A stretch of 64,000 bases of DNA from the NCBI GenBank assembly GCA_965226945.1, contig OZ245717.1, positions 8,246,001 through 8,310,000 on the forward strand, in the 5' to 3' direction. The notes below the pieces were generated by a model, which searched no databases, was not told the origin of the DNA, and was given only the letters and a program-made list of their open reading frames with translations. A program made the position numbers and the translations under genes. Shown in pieces: positions 17,426-26,365 of the stretch (the stretch's first letter is position 1; every line of letters starts with the position of its first letter). This DNA is from SYLG01 sp965226945. GTDB lineage: Bacteria; Planctomycetota; Planctomycetia; Gemmatales; Gemmataceae.

Positions 17426-18934
17426 ATGACCGCAGTGATCTCAAAAGGGCCAGTCGGCTTGGTCAAAAACGGCAATCCGCCGATTGCAAGAAAGGTCCCG
17501 CTCTGGGCGGCCCTTTTGTTCCCGTGCCTGGCGGGCGGGATGGCCTGGGGCATCCGGGGCCAATACGGTCATGAGACCGGGGCGATGCTCGCTGGCCTGC
17601 TCATTGGCCTGGTCGTGGGTCTGCTCTATCTCTCCGCTTGGAACGGCATTTCCTCCTTTCGAGCGGTCGCACTGTTTGCCCTCGGGATCGGTTTTGGCGG
17701 GTCGATGACTTATGGGCAGACGATCGGATTGACTCAGAATCCCCTGGTTGTCGGCAATTGGGAGGCCTGGCGCTGGGGCATGCTCGGGCTGTCGATCAAG
17801 GGAGCCCTATGGATCGGTTTCGGCGGGCTTTTTCTGGGGATGGGTTTGGGAGGAAAACGCTACGGCGTGCTCGAAATGGCCGCGATTCTTGCCGGCTTGC
17901 TCCTCCTGTTCATTTTCGGAATTCAGTTGCTCAATCGGCCGCACGATATCGCCAACGGCCAGCTCCCTTACCTTTATTTTTCCGCGAATTGGACCTGGGA
18001 GCCAGTCGATCCCTTCGGTCGTGAATTGCGACCGAGACCCGAGGTCTGGGGAGGGTATGCGCTCGCGATCGTAGGTGCCATCCTCTATACCGGACTGGTT
18101 CGCCGGGATCCGCTAGCGTGCCGTCTCGCCTTCTGGGGCCTGGTGGGAGGGGCCATCGGATTCCCCCTGGGGCAATGCCTGCAATCGTATCACGCCTGGA
18201 ACCTTGAGGCTTTCAAGAATGGCTCGATGGCGTCCTTCGACAAGTTGATCAACTGGTGGAATATGATGGAGACCACCTTCGGGGCGACGATGGGGCTGTT
18301 TTTGGGCCTGGGAGTTTGGCTGCACCAAAATTGGATCGCCGAGCCCCGAGACGCTGCTTCTGCAAAGCACTCCGCAGCGATTTTTCTATTCACCCTTGGC
18401 GTCATGCTCTTGCACATCCTACTGCTCGGCGTGTTTGAATTCGGATCGAATAAGTGGGTGGAGTGGCTTTACCAGTATGGCATTCCGATGGCGGCGCTTC
18501 CCTTGCTCGCGGTGAGCGCGGGCAACGGGGCCAGTTTTTTCCAGGTTTTGCCGGTGCTCTGCATTCCCATCGCGGGCAAGACCTTCCTGGAGCTTTGCGA
18601 GAAACACAATTACCTTCCAGAGAATATCGGCAGGGCCTTTCTCGTTGTCCTTCCCCTGGCTCTTACCGGGATGGTGGCGGTGTGGGCGCGGTTGCGTTCG
18701 TTGCGAGAACCAACGTGTCATCGCGCCTTACAAGTCGCCTTGTTGTGTACGACCTGGGTTTATTTCTGGCTGAATTTCGCTTTCTTTCGCTTTCCGTGGT
18801 GGTGGCAGCCATGGACGGCGCGCACGCCGAACTCCCTGATTTACCTGGCGTGCGCTCTGGGATTGACTGGGCTGGCGTTGCTGGCACCGGCGCCAAAAAA
18901 GGTCGAGGTTTTTGATGACTCAAAGCCACTCTAG
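17426..18934 (+). CDS. Polytopic membrane protein of unknown function
   Basis: This is a 502-aa protein with about 11-12 hydrophobic segments, rich in Gly and Trp (GMAWGIRGQYGHETGAMLAGLLIG, GGSMTYGQTIGL, GFGGLFLGMGLGG). One polar loop near residues 180-205 carries NWTWEPVDPFGRELRPRPEVWGG, and another contains WNMMETTFG. I do not recognise the family. The 24-bp spacing to the PHP gene suggests one transcript. Possible roles are a transporter or an integral membrane enzyme; conserved GQYGHETG and METTFGA are the best candidates for functional residues. Confidence 0.75.
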   Translation: MTAVISKGPVGLVKNGNPPIARKVPLWAALLFPCLAGGMAWGIRGQYGHETGAMLAGLLIGLVVGLLYLSAWNGISSFRAVALFALGIGFGGSMTYGQTIGLTQNPLVVGNWEAWRWGMLGLSIKGALWIGFGGLFLGMGLGGKRYGVLEMAAILAGLLLLFIFGIQLLNRPHDIANGQLPYLYFSANWTWEPVDPFGRELRPRPEVWGGYALAIVGAILYTGLVRRDPLACRLAFWGLVGGAIGFPLGQCLQSYHAWNLEAFKNGSMASFDKLINWWNMMETTFGATMGLFLGLGVWLHQNWIAEPRDAASAKHSAAIFLFTLGVMLLHILLLGVFEFGSNKWVEWLYQYGIPMAALPLLAVSAGNGASFFQVLPVLCIPIAGKTFLELCEKHNYLPENIGRAFLVVLPLALTGMVAVWARLRSLREPTCHRALQVALLCTTWVYFWLNFAFFRFPWWWQPWTARTPNSLIYLACALGLTGLALLAPAPKKVEVFDDSKPL

Positions 18935-19031
18935 CCGGGGTGGGGAATTTTTGCCCGCCGACAACGAGCGAACAAAAAAGAGAATCAAAAGATCCACATC
19001 AAACAGAATAGCCGGCGGTCGGTCCCAACAA

Positions 19032-19805
19032 CTACTTCTTCCACGCCTCCATCAAGATGATGGGCGGCTGTTTGAAAAAAAGACCCCAGTGATCGGCGGC
19101 ATCGTCTGTCGGATGCACTTCGTCGCGGTCGCCTAATACCGCGGCTTCAGCCGGTCCCAGCAAGGGCGCATGCCAGCGAAAATCACGAAAGCCGGCCTCC
19201 TGAAACGCCTGCTCGTGCAAACCCGGTTCGAGGTAGTAGTTTTCAATTTCGAACGTGTCAGTCCCTTGATAAAAAATCCAGCGCACCGGCGCGCCATTGA
19301 TCCAGGGATCGGCCGCCTTGAGCTCGAAGCCATATTTGCGTAGCGACGCGATCCTTGGCGTATCGATCATCGGGCTGGCATTGACCGTGACATACCGGCC
19401 GCCCGGCTTGAGCAATCGCGCCACGCCCTGGCACATCTTGAGAAGTTCTTCATACCGCGCGGCATAGTTGAGCAGATAGGCCGAGACCGCGAGATCGAAC
19501 GGCTGCGCCGGTTCGATCCGGCAAACATCCCCTTGTTGGTAATGGACCCCTAGCGGTTCTTCGGCCTCCTGGGCGCGGGCCAGGTCGACCATTCCTTGGG
19601 ACAAATCGATTCCCAAGACCTGCTGCGCGCCGCGCTGCTTCAAAATGCGGGTGTAGTGCCCTTCCCCGCAGGCCAGATCGACCACCGATTTGCCAGAGAT
19701 CTCTCCCAACAGATTCAAGAAACTGAATTTCTCGATCCGCTCCCGCCACGGTTGCAGCTTCGATTTTTTGTACTTCTTCGCGATCGGGTTATAGTCGGTT
19801 GTCAT
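19032..19805 (-). CDS. Class I SAM-dependent methyltransferase
   Basis: The 257-aa protein has the SAM-binding motif VVDLACGEGHYTRIL, motif II GIDLSQGMVDLARAQE, the acidic LGVHYQQGDVCRIE segment and the post-motif FDLAVSAYLLNYA. This is the Methyltransf_25/11 pattern used on small molecules. It starts 66 bp downstream of the PIG-L gene and probably ends a three-gene minus-strand operon with a glycosyltransferase. That context suggests methylation of a sugar or glycolipid, but the acceptor is unknown. Confidence 0.9.
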   Translation of the reverse strand: MTTDYNPIAKKYKKSKLQPWRERIEKFSFLNLLGEISGKSVVDLACGEGHYTRILKQRGAQQVLGIDLSQGMVDLARAQEAEEPLGVHYQQGDVCRIEPAQPFDLAVSAYLLNYAARYEELLKMCQGVARLLKPGGRYVTVNASPMIDTPRIASLRKYGFELKAADPWINGAPVRWIFYQGTDTFEIENYYLEPGLHEQAFQEAGFRDFRWHAPLLGPAEAAVLGDRDEVHPTDDAADHWGLFFKQPPIILMEAWKK

Positions 19806-19871
19806 CGTGCCGCCTCCTGCGTGGACTGCGAAGGATCGATTTTGATACGTTCCTGGAGGGATGCGGTTCGA

Positions 19872-20660
19872 TCAGAACTGGTTGAGCAGTTGAGCCAGCT
19901 TGAGGTAATCGGCCGCATCGGCCACAAAGAAGGCTTCGGCATAAGGCACGCGAACTTTCAAGCCGCGATAACGATTGAGCCCGATCGTCGACTCGATATA
20001 CCCCATGTCCTTGACCTGAGAAGCGTGGAGCGCGATCGCTTCTTTTTTCTCTTCGACCACGGAAGTGATGTCGATGTCGGTGTTGGGCCAAAGCGGCGAC
20101 CAGACCTCATAACACCAGATCATTCCGGACCAGGGGGTCTTGCGCTCGATCAGTTTTTCGAGGGCAAGCGCCAGCCCCGCGGAAGTCGCTTGATGATCGC
20201 GATGATGATCCCCGGGAAAGGTCACGAAAACCTGATCCGGCTTCCAGGCGGTCAAATGCGCTGCCAGTTTTTCGGCGAGCGCGTTTTCATGAAGCGTAAT
20301 GGAACCGTCGGGAAAGTCGAGAAAATCAAGAACCTTCCAACCGAAACGATCCGCCGCGTTCTTCGCCTCGACTTTCCGCCTTTCCTGGATCGGGGTCTCT
20401 CCCGGCGCGGTTTTCTGTCCGGCGCTATCGGTTGTGAAAATGACGGCGACTTCGCTGCCGGCACGGCAATGGAGAATGATCGCTCCGCCAGGGCCAATCA
20501 CTTCATCGTCCATGTGCGGGGCCAACACGAGCACCCGGCCAGGGGTCGCTTTCTTCAGTTCGACCGGCATCCTGTGGGTGATGCGCTGAATCCGCGCGAG
20601 GAACTTGAGCGCCGACCAGGTTTTCCAGCGTTTGAACGCCTTCTTCAAATAAGAGAGCAT
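19872..20660 (-). CDS. PIG-L family N-acetylglucosaminyl deacetylase-like protein
   Basis: The ATG at 20660 (MLSYLKKAFKRW) was chosen over a GTG nine codons upstream; either is possible. The zinc motif APHMDDEVIGPGG and the downstream HRDHQAT, with FTTDSAG and WCYEVWSPLWPN, are typical of the PIG-L/MshB deacetylases, which remove an acetyl group from GlcNAc-containing substrates. It lies between a GT4 glycosyltransferase and a methyltransferase, so it may trim the sugar added by the former, as in the GlcNAc-X pathways of mycothiol or bacillithiol. No ligase of those pathways is present. Confidence 0.9.
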   Translation of the reverse strand: MLSYLKKAFKRWKTWSALKFLARIQRITHRMPVELKKATPGRVLVLAPHMDDEVIGPGGAIILHCRAGSEVAVIFTTDSAGQKTAPGETPIQERRKVEAKNAADRFGWKVLDFLDFPDGSITLHENALAEKLAAHLTAWKPDQVFVTFPGDHHRDHQATSAGLALALEKLIERKTPWSGMIWCYEVWSPLWPNTDIDITSVVEEKKEAIALHASQVKDMGYIESTIGLNRYRGLKVRVPYAEAFFVADAADYLKLAQLLNQF

Positions 20661-20748
20661 GAACAACCTGCGAATCGATGCCTGCACAAGATGAGAATGA
20701 AAGAGTTGCGAGCGACTGGCGGTTCATTCGCGATTCAGGTTGCCGGAA

Positions 20749-22083
20749 CTAACTGGGCGTGGCAGCACTCACCAGCGTTTCGCGGTAGATGGCCACGAGC
20801 TTTTCCGCCTTGGCCGACCAAAGGAATTCGGTTTTCACCCGATCCACGGCCGCTTTGCCCATTTGCGCGCAAAGTTCAGGATGCTGCACCAATTTTTCCA
20901 TCGCTTCCTGCAGCGACTTGGTCAGGTATTCGCGGTTCGCCATCCTCAATTTGATTCCTGACTCGGCCGTGACCGTCTCTCCCGGGCCACCATAGTCGCT
21001 GACGATACTGGGCAGCGCGGCCGACATCGCCTCCATCACGACTCCACCGCCAAACTCCTTGACGCTGGGAAATACAAACGCCTGGGAAGCGTGCAGCTTG
21101 GCGGCAAGCGTCGGCTGGTCCAGCCAGCCCGGTAATTCCACCCGTCCCTGGAGGCCTTTTTCCTTGATGATCGCTTCCAGCTTGGAGCGCTCTTCGCCGT
21201 CGCCAACCAGGACAAAACGGCAATTAGCCAGAACTTCGGAACGCGAAAGCACTTCAAGGATCATGTTGAACCCCTTGCCCGCGGCAAAGCGTCCGACGCT
21301 GATGAATTGAAATGGGCCTTGTGGAGGCCGCCAGCGCTCAGCCAGGGGAAAACGCTCCGGATCGACTCCGTTTTCCGGAACCCAGTAGCGCTTCCCTTTC
21401 CCCTTGGGGATTTCCATGCCGGTATGTTTGCTTGCGTAGATGATCGCGGCGGCGTGGCGATACATCGACGAAAAATAGGGAAGCAAGCGGCTCACTTTGC
21501 GAAAGGGTAGCAGCCATTCTTTTTCGCGCCGCCTAAGTTCATCGAACTCCCTGGGCCAGGGCAAGCCGCCGTTGATCGGCCCGATGATCACCGGAGTCTT
21601 CGTCCAGCGCACCATCGGACTGCAAATGACGGGAGAGACGGGCGTAACGCGGTGAATGAGATCGAATTCGCCCTGGTTGATTTCTTGCGAGAAATGGCGG
21701 AAGGTCTGCCATTCAAAAGCGATGTAGGAGGGGTAGGCCATGGCCGTGTTGATGGTCCAGCCCGAGCCGCTGCCGCCGCGCAAAAAACGGCTGAGCTGGT
21801 AAGCAGGCGAAGCCAACCAGTCGTTATCGATGAAGTGAATGTCGGCCAAACCCATGAGAGGGTCGTTTTCGAGTGCCGACCGGTTGCGGATATGGGTCGC
21901 CAGCGTGATATCGAGGTCCTTGCGGTTGGCCAGGGCTCGAACGATGTTGTAGCCGACCAGCGGAACACTGGACCAAGTTGGATTGCATGGCTCCGCCAAC
22001 AACAATATGCGCAAGCGGGAGGAATTGGAGATCGCACTCGATTGCGAAGCAGGAGATGGATCGGCGCCGGTCTTGATCATCAT
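20749..22083 (-). CDS. Glycosyltransferase family 4 protein
   Basis: The 444-aa protein has a GT-B fold layout. The N-terminal domain has LRILLLAEPCNPTWSSVP and a hinge region VGRFAAGKGFNMILEVLSRS. The C-terminal donor site has LVGDGEERSKLEAI, GRVELPGWLDQPTLAAKL, AFVFPSVKEFGGGVVMEAM and SDYGGPGETV, where the E-x7-E motif of retaining GT4 enzymes is seen. It is the first gene of a minus-strand set with PIG-L and methyltransferase genes and is preceded by a strong dyad at 22138-22173. The nucleotide sugar and acceptor cannot be inferred. Confidence 0.9.
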   Translation of the reverse strand: MMIKTGADPSPASQSSAISNSSRLRILLLAEPCNPTWSSVPLVGYNIVRALANRKDLDITLATHIRNRSALENDPLMGLADIHFIDNDWLASPAYQLSRFLRGGSGSGWTINTAMAYPSYIAFEWQTFRHFSQEINQGEFDLIHRVTPVSPVICSPMVRWTKTPVIIGPINGGLPWPREFDELRRREKEWLLPFRKVSRLLPYFSSMYRHAAAIIYASKHTGMEIPKGKGKRYWVPENGVDPERFPLAERWRPPQGPFQFISVGRFAAGKGFNMILEVLSRSEVLANCRFVLVGDGEERSKLEAIIKEKGLQGRVELPGWLDQPTLAAKLHASQAFVFPSVKEFGGGVVMEAMSAALPSIVSDYGGPGETVTAESGIKLRMANREYLTKSLQEAMEKLVQHPELCAQMGKAAVDRVKTEFLWSAKAEKLVAIYRETLVSAATPS

Positions 22084-22542
22084 GATCCGGGGGAATCCTC
22101 GGCAAATCGAGAAACCGGGCCTAGGTCAGCACAGAAGAAATCTCAACGAAATCTTACCACTTTGTTGAGATTTTTGTGAAAGATGGGGCGCAATTAGCAA
22201 AATCTCCGAGGATTCTCGATCTATGAGTGGTCGATGAAAACGGATATGACTGAATCTTCTAGTATCCTAATGCAATCACACCATAGCTTTACACGACTCA
22301 CACATATACTAATTTAGCGCCATCGAAAAGCGGTTTTCGCGCCCGGCACGCGCTTGACGGACGAATTTGCCACGAATCGAACCGGAAACCGAGCCTCTCT
22401 TACAAAATTGTGACCTTGGCCGCTTCACATGCGCCTTTTGGTAGGTCTGCTTTGCAAAAAACCGATGGTTCGGGTTTTCACGGCGCGAAATGCTAAATTC
22501 TCTCCTACATTCCCTCCTCAACGGTCTTCCTCGGACCCCGCC
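22084..22542. other. Divergent intergenic region
   Basis: These 459 bp separate the divergent glycosyltransferase and creatininase genes. The middle part (about 22180-22320) is AT-rich and probably holds promoters for both directions, but I see no pair of hexamers near consensus. The only clear structure is the dyad at 22138-22173. No small gene is supported. Confidence 0.5.
22138..22173. promoter_or_regulatory. 10-bp perfect dyad in the leader of the glycosyltransferase operon
   Basis: AAATCTCAAC (22138-22147) is a perfect inverted repeat of GTTGAGATTT (22164-22173) across 16 nt. It sits 55-90 bp upstream of the minus-strand start at 22083. It could be an operator or a leader hairpin; on the plus strand the right arm runs into TTTTTG, which resembles a terminator although no plus-strand gene precedes it. 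Confidence 0.45.
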
Positions 22543-23295
22543 ATGGAACTTTTGGAACTGAATTGGCCCCAAGTGCGGGACCTTCCGCGCGCCACCCCCT
22601 TCGTCTTTCCGATCGCCGCACTGGAACAGCACGGGCACCACATGCCGCTCTTCACCGATTCGCTGCTTCTTGAAGAAGTGGTCAAACGAGTGAAACCGCA
22701 TTTTCAGAACCGCGTGGTGTTTGCCCCGTTGCAATGGCTCGGCAATTCCGAGCATCATCTGGATTTCCCGGGCACGCTCTCGGCGGGGCCGCGGACCTAT
22801 CTCGACCTGCTCAAGGAGCTGGCGCGCAATCTCCTTTTTCACGGCTTCGAACGGATCTTGTTCCTCAACGGTCACGGTGGCAACATTGTTCCCGCGCAGC
22901 AGGCCCTCTTTGAACTTCGCCAGGAAACGCGCAGCCAACTTGCACCCTTGTTGCTCTCGGCAACCTACTGGACCCTTGCCGAGGGCGCACCGGACTCGCG
23001 CCTGACCCAGAAGGAGATGGGGCATGCCTGCGAGTGGGAAACCTCAATGATGCTTTGCATTCGGCCGGACCTGGTGAAAAATCACCAAGCGGTCGAACCG
23101 GTGCCTTTTGGCCGGGCCTTCGCACCCGCTCACCGTGCCTGGGTCACCAAGGACCGCACTGTGCCCGGGCACATCGGTCAGCCACACCTGGCCACTCCCG
23201 AAAAAGGGGAATTCCTTTTCCAGGGGTTTGCCAAAGACGCATCCCGATTGCTTGAACGCATGATCGCCTGGGACGGCAAGGAATGGGATGCATGA
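22543..23295 (+). CDS. Creatininase family protein (amidohydrolase)
   Basis: The start at 22543 (MELLELNW) fits the family; the frame is open upstream but that part has no family features. The 250-aa product has the metal-binding motifs of creatininases: IAALEQHGHHMPL, FTDSLL, LNGHGGN and a Glu in CEWETSMM. The family includes creatinine amidohydrolase, FAPy deformylase and mycofactocin MftE, so the substrate is open. The next gene, an MFS carrier, overlaps it by an ATGA, so uptake and hydrolysis of one compound is likely. Confidence 0.88.
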   Translation: MELLELNWPQVRDLPRATPFVFPIAALEQHGHHMPLFTDSLLLEEVVKRVKPHFQNRVVFAPLQWLGNSEHHLDFPGTLSAGPRTYLDLLKELARNLLFHGFERILFLNGHGGNIVPAQQALFELRQETRSQLAPLLLSATYWTLAEGAPDSRLTQKEMGHACEWETSMMLCIRPDLVKNHQAVEPVPFGRAFAPAHRAWVTKDRTVPGHIGQPHLATPEKGEFLFQGFAKDASRLLERMIAWDGKEWDA

Positions 23296-24695
23296 ATCGT
23301 TCCGACGAAGCTGCCGCCCCCTGTCCGCCGAGTCCCGATCTCGCGGGTCCAACCGCCAAAGAGGGCGACCGCATTGCCTCCATCGACATCAAGTGGTGGA
23401 TCTGCGGATTGCTCATGTTCGCGCTCGTACTCAACTACATGGATCGCCAGGTCCTGACACTGACCATCACCGCGATTCAGGCTGAACTTTCCATCAGCGA
23501 TTCCCAGTATGGGTTTTTGCAGAAATGTTTCGGCTATGCCTTCGCCTTCGGTGGCCTGATCGCCGGTTGGCTCGCGGATCGTTTCAGTGTGCGCCTGATC
23601 TACCCGATCCTGCTCCTTGGCTGGTCGGCCGCGGGCGTCGCCAGCGGTTATGGCGACCGGATTGGTGATTTCCTTCATAACTCCTGCCCGTGGTTCCTCA
23701 ATGCGGTGGGCCTACCCGGAGAAACCGAACCGCAGAGAGCCTTTGCCGGCTTTGTCGTTTGCCGGATCGTTCTTGGTTTATTTGAGGCAGGGCAATGGCC
23801 TTGCGCGCTGATCACCACCTTGCGCCTGCTCAGTCCTCAAGAAAGGCCGTTTGGCAATAGCCTGCTGCAAAGCGGTGCCTCGCTTGGAGCCATTCTCACT
23901 CCGCAGGTGGTGGGCCTCTGCATGGGCGACGATCAGAAAGCCTGGCGCTGGCCGTTTGTCGCGGTGGGCGCCGCCGGGATTTTGTGGATCCTCCCCTGGC
24001 TGTGGATGACCGGTTCGCGACTGGAGAAAAAACCCGGCGATGCCGCGGACACACCGGCGCAAGCGCCTCCTCAAGTACCCGTATTGCAAATGATGCGGCA
24101 GGCGATTGCCTTGATCCTGGTCATTGTTTCGATCAATTTGACCTGGCAATTTTTCTTGGCCTGGTTGCCCAAGATGCTTGAGGAATACCATGGCTATTCG
24201 AAAGCCACGGTGCGCAATTTCGTCTCCTGCTATTACATCGCCACCGATCTGGGCTGCATTAGCGCCGGCTTCCTGGTGAAATGGCTCGCGAATCGCGGCC
24301 TGCCCTTGCATGGCTGCCGCATTGGGGTCTTTACCCTCTACGCCTGCCTGACGGCCTTGAGCCTTGTCGCCTCATCCATGCCCGCCGGCCTGCCGCTGCT
24401 CATCTTGCTGGCCACGATTGGCTTTGGAAATCTGGGCCTTTTCCCGATCTATTACTCGCTGACTCAGGACCTCTCGCCCAGGCACCAAGGAAAGGTCACT
24501 GGCTTCCTGAGCTTTTTCACCTGGATTGCGACCGCCGAAATGCAACAGTTGGTCGGCAACCATGTCCAGGCAACCCACTCTTATGCCGCGGGAATTTTCT
24601 GGGCGGGCCTGGTTCCGTTTGTCGGGCTGATCGCCTTGGCGCTGCTTTGGGGGAAACCCGTGAAGGACACCTCACCGGCCGCATGCCGCCCTTAG
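23292..24695 (+). CDS. MFS transporter, anion:cation symporter (ACS)-like
   Basis: The ATG at 23292 overlaps the creatininase stop as ATGA; another ATG lies 9 bp upstream. The 467-aa protein has about 12 membrane helices and the ACS-like N-terminal signature LNYMDRQVLTLTITAIQAELSISDSQYGFL, GLIAGWLADRFSVRL and a second-half motif MLEEYHGYS. A loop after helix 3 (about 50 residues, SCPWFLNAVGLPGETEPQ) is longer than usual. ACS members carry organic acids such as hexuronates, galactonate or tartrate. Coupling to an amidohydrolase suggests a nitrogenous organic acid. Confidence 0.88.
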   Translation: MNRSDEAAAPCPPSPDLAGPTAKEGDRIASIDIKWWICGLLMFALVLNYMDRQVLTLTITAIQAELSISDSQYGFLQKCFGYAFAFGGLIAGWLADRFSVRLIYPILLLGWSAAGVASGYGDRIGDFLHNSCPWFLNAVGLPGETEPQRAFAGFVVCRIVLGLFEAGQWPCALITTLRLLSPQERPFGNSLLQSGASLGAILTPQVVGLCMGDDQKAWRWPFVAVGAAGILWILPWLWMTGSRLEKKPGDAADTPAQAPPQVPVLQMMRQAIALILVIVSINLTWQFFLAWLPKMLEEYHGYSKATVRNFVSCYYIATDLGCISAGFLVKWLANRGLPLHGCRIGVFTLYACLTALSLVASSMPAGLPLLILLATIGFGNLGLFPIYYSLTQDLSPRHQGKVTGFLSFFTWIATAEMQQLVGNHVQATHSYAAGIFWAGLVPFVGLIALALLWGKPVKDTSPAACRP

Positions 24696-24804
24696 GTCGC
24701 CGGCGTGACGCCACTGAAGTTGACCAGGTAGATCATGATCGTGTGATATTGAAGCAACGCGGCCTCGAACCCAGGCCCTTTAGGTCTTATAAAATCGGTT
24801 AACC

Positions 24805-24832
24805 CGGACCTCCCTAGGAATGTGGGGGGCCG
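24805..24832 (+). promoter_or_regulatory. GC-rich hairpin upstream of mtnB
   Basis: CGGACCTCCC (24805-24814) pairs with GGGGGGCCG (24824-24832), with one bulged A and one G-U pair, around a 9-nt loop. It lies 66-93 bp before the mtnB start and 110 bp after the transporter stop. There is no U-run, so it may be a leader element or a terminator that needs Rho. I could not match it to a known SAM riboswitch. Confidence 0.35.
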
Positions 24833-24897
24833 CTCGCGATGAATCGGCTTAACGTTTCTCTCCCAATGGGAACGAATACCGCTTTTCAGGCAGGATC

Positions 24898-25521
24898 ATG
24901 AACTTCTCTCAAGAACGACAAGCTTTGATGGCGGTGGGCCGCCAGTTCCATGATTCTCGCTGGTCCATGGGCACCAGCAGCAATTACAGCGTCGTGGTGC
25001 AAAAAGATCCGCTGAAGCTCGTTCTGACTGCCAGCGGCAAACACAAGGAAAAGCTCGGCGAAACCGACTTCGTGGTGGTCGATGGCGAGGGCAAGGTGCT
25101 CGAAGGGGCGCCCGAAAAACCTTCCGCCGAAACCGGCCTGCACCTCCTCCTCGCGCCCCTGCCCGGCACGGGCGCCGTACTCCACACCCACAGCGTGTGG
25201 GGCACCGTCCTTTCGGACCTCTATGCCCCCTCGGGAGGATTTTTCATCGAGGGGTACGAAATGTTGAAAGGCCTCGAAGGGATCAAGACCCACGAGACCA
25301 AAAAATGGATCGATATTTTTCCCAACGATCAGGACATTCCGCGCCTGGCCGGCCAGGTGGCGAAGCGACTCGCCGACGCCAAGAACCCGCTGCAGCACGG
25401 ATTTCTGATCCACAATCATGGCCTCTATACTTGGGGCAAGGATCTGGAAGCGGCTCGCCGCCACATCGAGATCTTCGAGTTCTTATTTGAATGCTTTGCT
25501 CGCAGAAGGATGATCTCCTGA
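24898..25521 (+). CDS. mtnB: Methylthioribulose-1-phosphate dehydratase
   Basis: The 207-aa protein is a class II aldolase-fold enzyme with the zinc ligands HTH (His96, His98) and HNHGLYTWG, plus the MtnB features MGTSSNYS, LTASGKHK and QHGFLIHNHGLYTWGKDLEAARRH. It dehydrates 5-methylthioribulose 1-phosphate in the methionine salvage pathway. It is followed on the same strand by mtnD and mtnC, the next two activities. The ATG at 24898 has AGGCAGGA upstream. Confidence in the specific family is strengthened by these neighbours. Confidence 0.93.
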   Translation: MNFSQERQALMAVGRQFHDSRWSMGTSSNYSVVVQKDPLKLVLTASGKHKEKLGETDFVVVDGEGKVLEGAPEKPSAETGLHLLLAPLPGTGAVLHTHSVWGTVLSDLYAPSGGFFIEGYEMLKGLEGIKTHETKKWIDIFPNDQDIPRLAGQVAKRLADAKNPLQHGFLIHNHGLYTWGKDLEAARRHIEIFEFLFECFARRRMIS

Positions 25522-25640
25522 TCGGGGATCGGCAATAGAAGTCGCGCGAGTCATCACAGACGTTGGAAATGCCACAGTGGGTCGCCAAAGTCGACTCAAA
25601 CGACCGAAAAAGTCCAAGATTCAAGAAAAGGAGTTGACCG

Positions 25641-26222
25641 ATGGCCTTGATCAGCATTCCCGAGGAAAAACGGACGATCAACGACACTGCCGCGATCCGC
25701 GACTATCTCGCGCCGCATGGCATCTGGTATGAGCGCTGGCCCCTCGAAGAGCGCGTCGACCCCAATGCACCCTCGGAAGAAATCCTCAAGGCCTACGATC
25801 CGGAAATCAAAAGCCTGATGAAGAGGGGGGGATATGTTGTCGCCGATGTTGTCAATATCACCCATGAGACCCCCAATCTGGAAGCGCTACTCGATCGCTT
25901 CCGCAAGGAGCACACCCACTCCGAAGACGAAGTGCGCTTCATCCTGCGCGGCAATGGCCTGTTTCATGTGCACCCCGAATCGGGCCCCGTCTATGCGATC
26001 GAAGTCACGGCGGGCGACATGATCAATGTGCCCAAGGGCACCAAGCACTGGTTTGATTTGTGCAAGGACAAAACCATCCGGGCGATTCGCCTGTTCCAGG
26101 AAACCTCCGGTTGGACGCCCGAGTACATCGAAAACGGGGTGCAGGGCCAGTACGCTCCCCTGTGCTTTGGACCCAAGGAAGTTGCCGGACACGGTACGAT
26201 GCCGTCGGCGCTCAAGGTTTAG
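25641..26222 (+). CDS. mtnD: Acireductone dioxygenase
   Basis: The 193-aa cupin has all four metal ligands of the ARD family: His91, His93 and Glu97 in HTHSEDE, and His136 in GTKHWFD. It oxidises the acireductone made by MtnC to 2-keto-4-methylthiobutyrate and formate (Fe form) in the cytoplasm. An AAGGAG precedes the ATG at 25641. The gap from mtnB is 119 bp, so it may be on the same transcript. The order B-D-C differs from strict pathway order. Confidence 0.95.
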   Translation: MALISIPEEKRTINDTAAIRDYLAPHGIWYERWPLEERVDPNAPSEEILKAYDPEIKSLMKRGGYVVADVVNITHETPNLEALLDRFRKEHTHSEDEVRFILRGNGLFHVHPESGPVYAIEVTAGDMINVPKGTKHWFDLCKDKTIRAIRLFQETSGWTPEYIENGVQGQYAPLCFGPKEVAGHGTMPSALKV

Positions 26223-26232
26223 TTGCAAACGG

Positions 26233-26288
26233 CCCGCGCCAAGGCTCCTGCCTTCCCGCGCCAAGGCTCCTGCCCGCTTGGAGCGGGC
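26233..26288. repeat. 20-bp direct repeat and short hairpin between mtnD and mtnC
   Basis: CCCGCGCCAAGGCTCCTGCC occurs at 26233-26252 and again at 26255-26274. The second copy runs into GCCCGCT-TGG-AGCGGGC (26272-26288), a perfect 7-bp stem. The unit may be a decayed member of a dispersed intergenic repeat family. A T-run at about 26303 is too distant for a standard terminator. Confidence 0.7.
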
Positions 26289-26365
26289 GGCATTCTGCTT
26301 GCTTTTTTGACAATAAGGTCCTGGCGCACCGCGAGTAGCGGGGTCGCGTCACCGAGGAATCGATC

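Noticed and set aside
19596..20954. A 452-codon plus-strand frame
   Set aside because: It runs antisense across three recognised genes (methyltransferase, PIG-L, glycosyltransferase) and has no family motif.
24755..24785. tRNA-like T-arm (CCTCGAACCCAGG)
   Set aside because: No acceptor, D or anticodon stems can be drawn around it.
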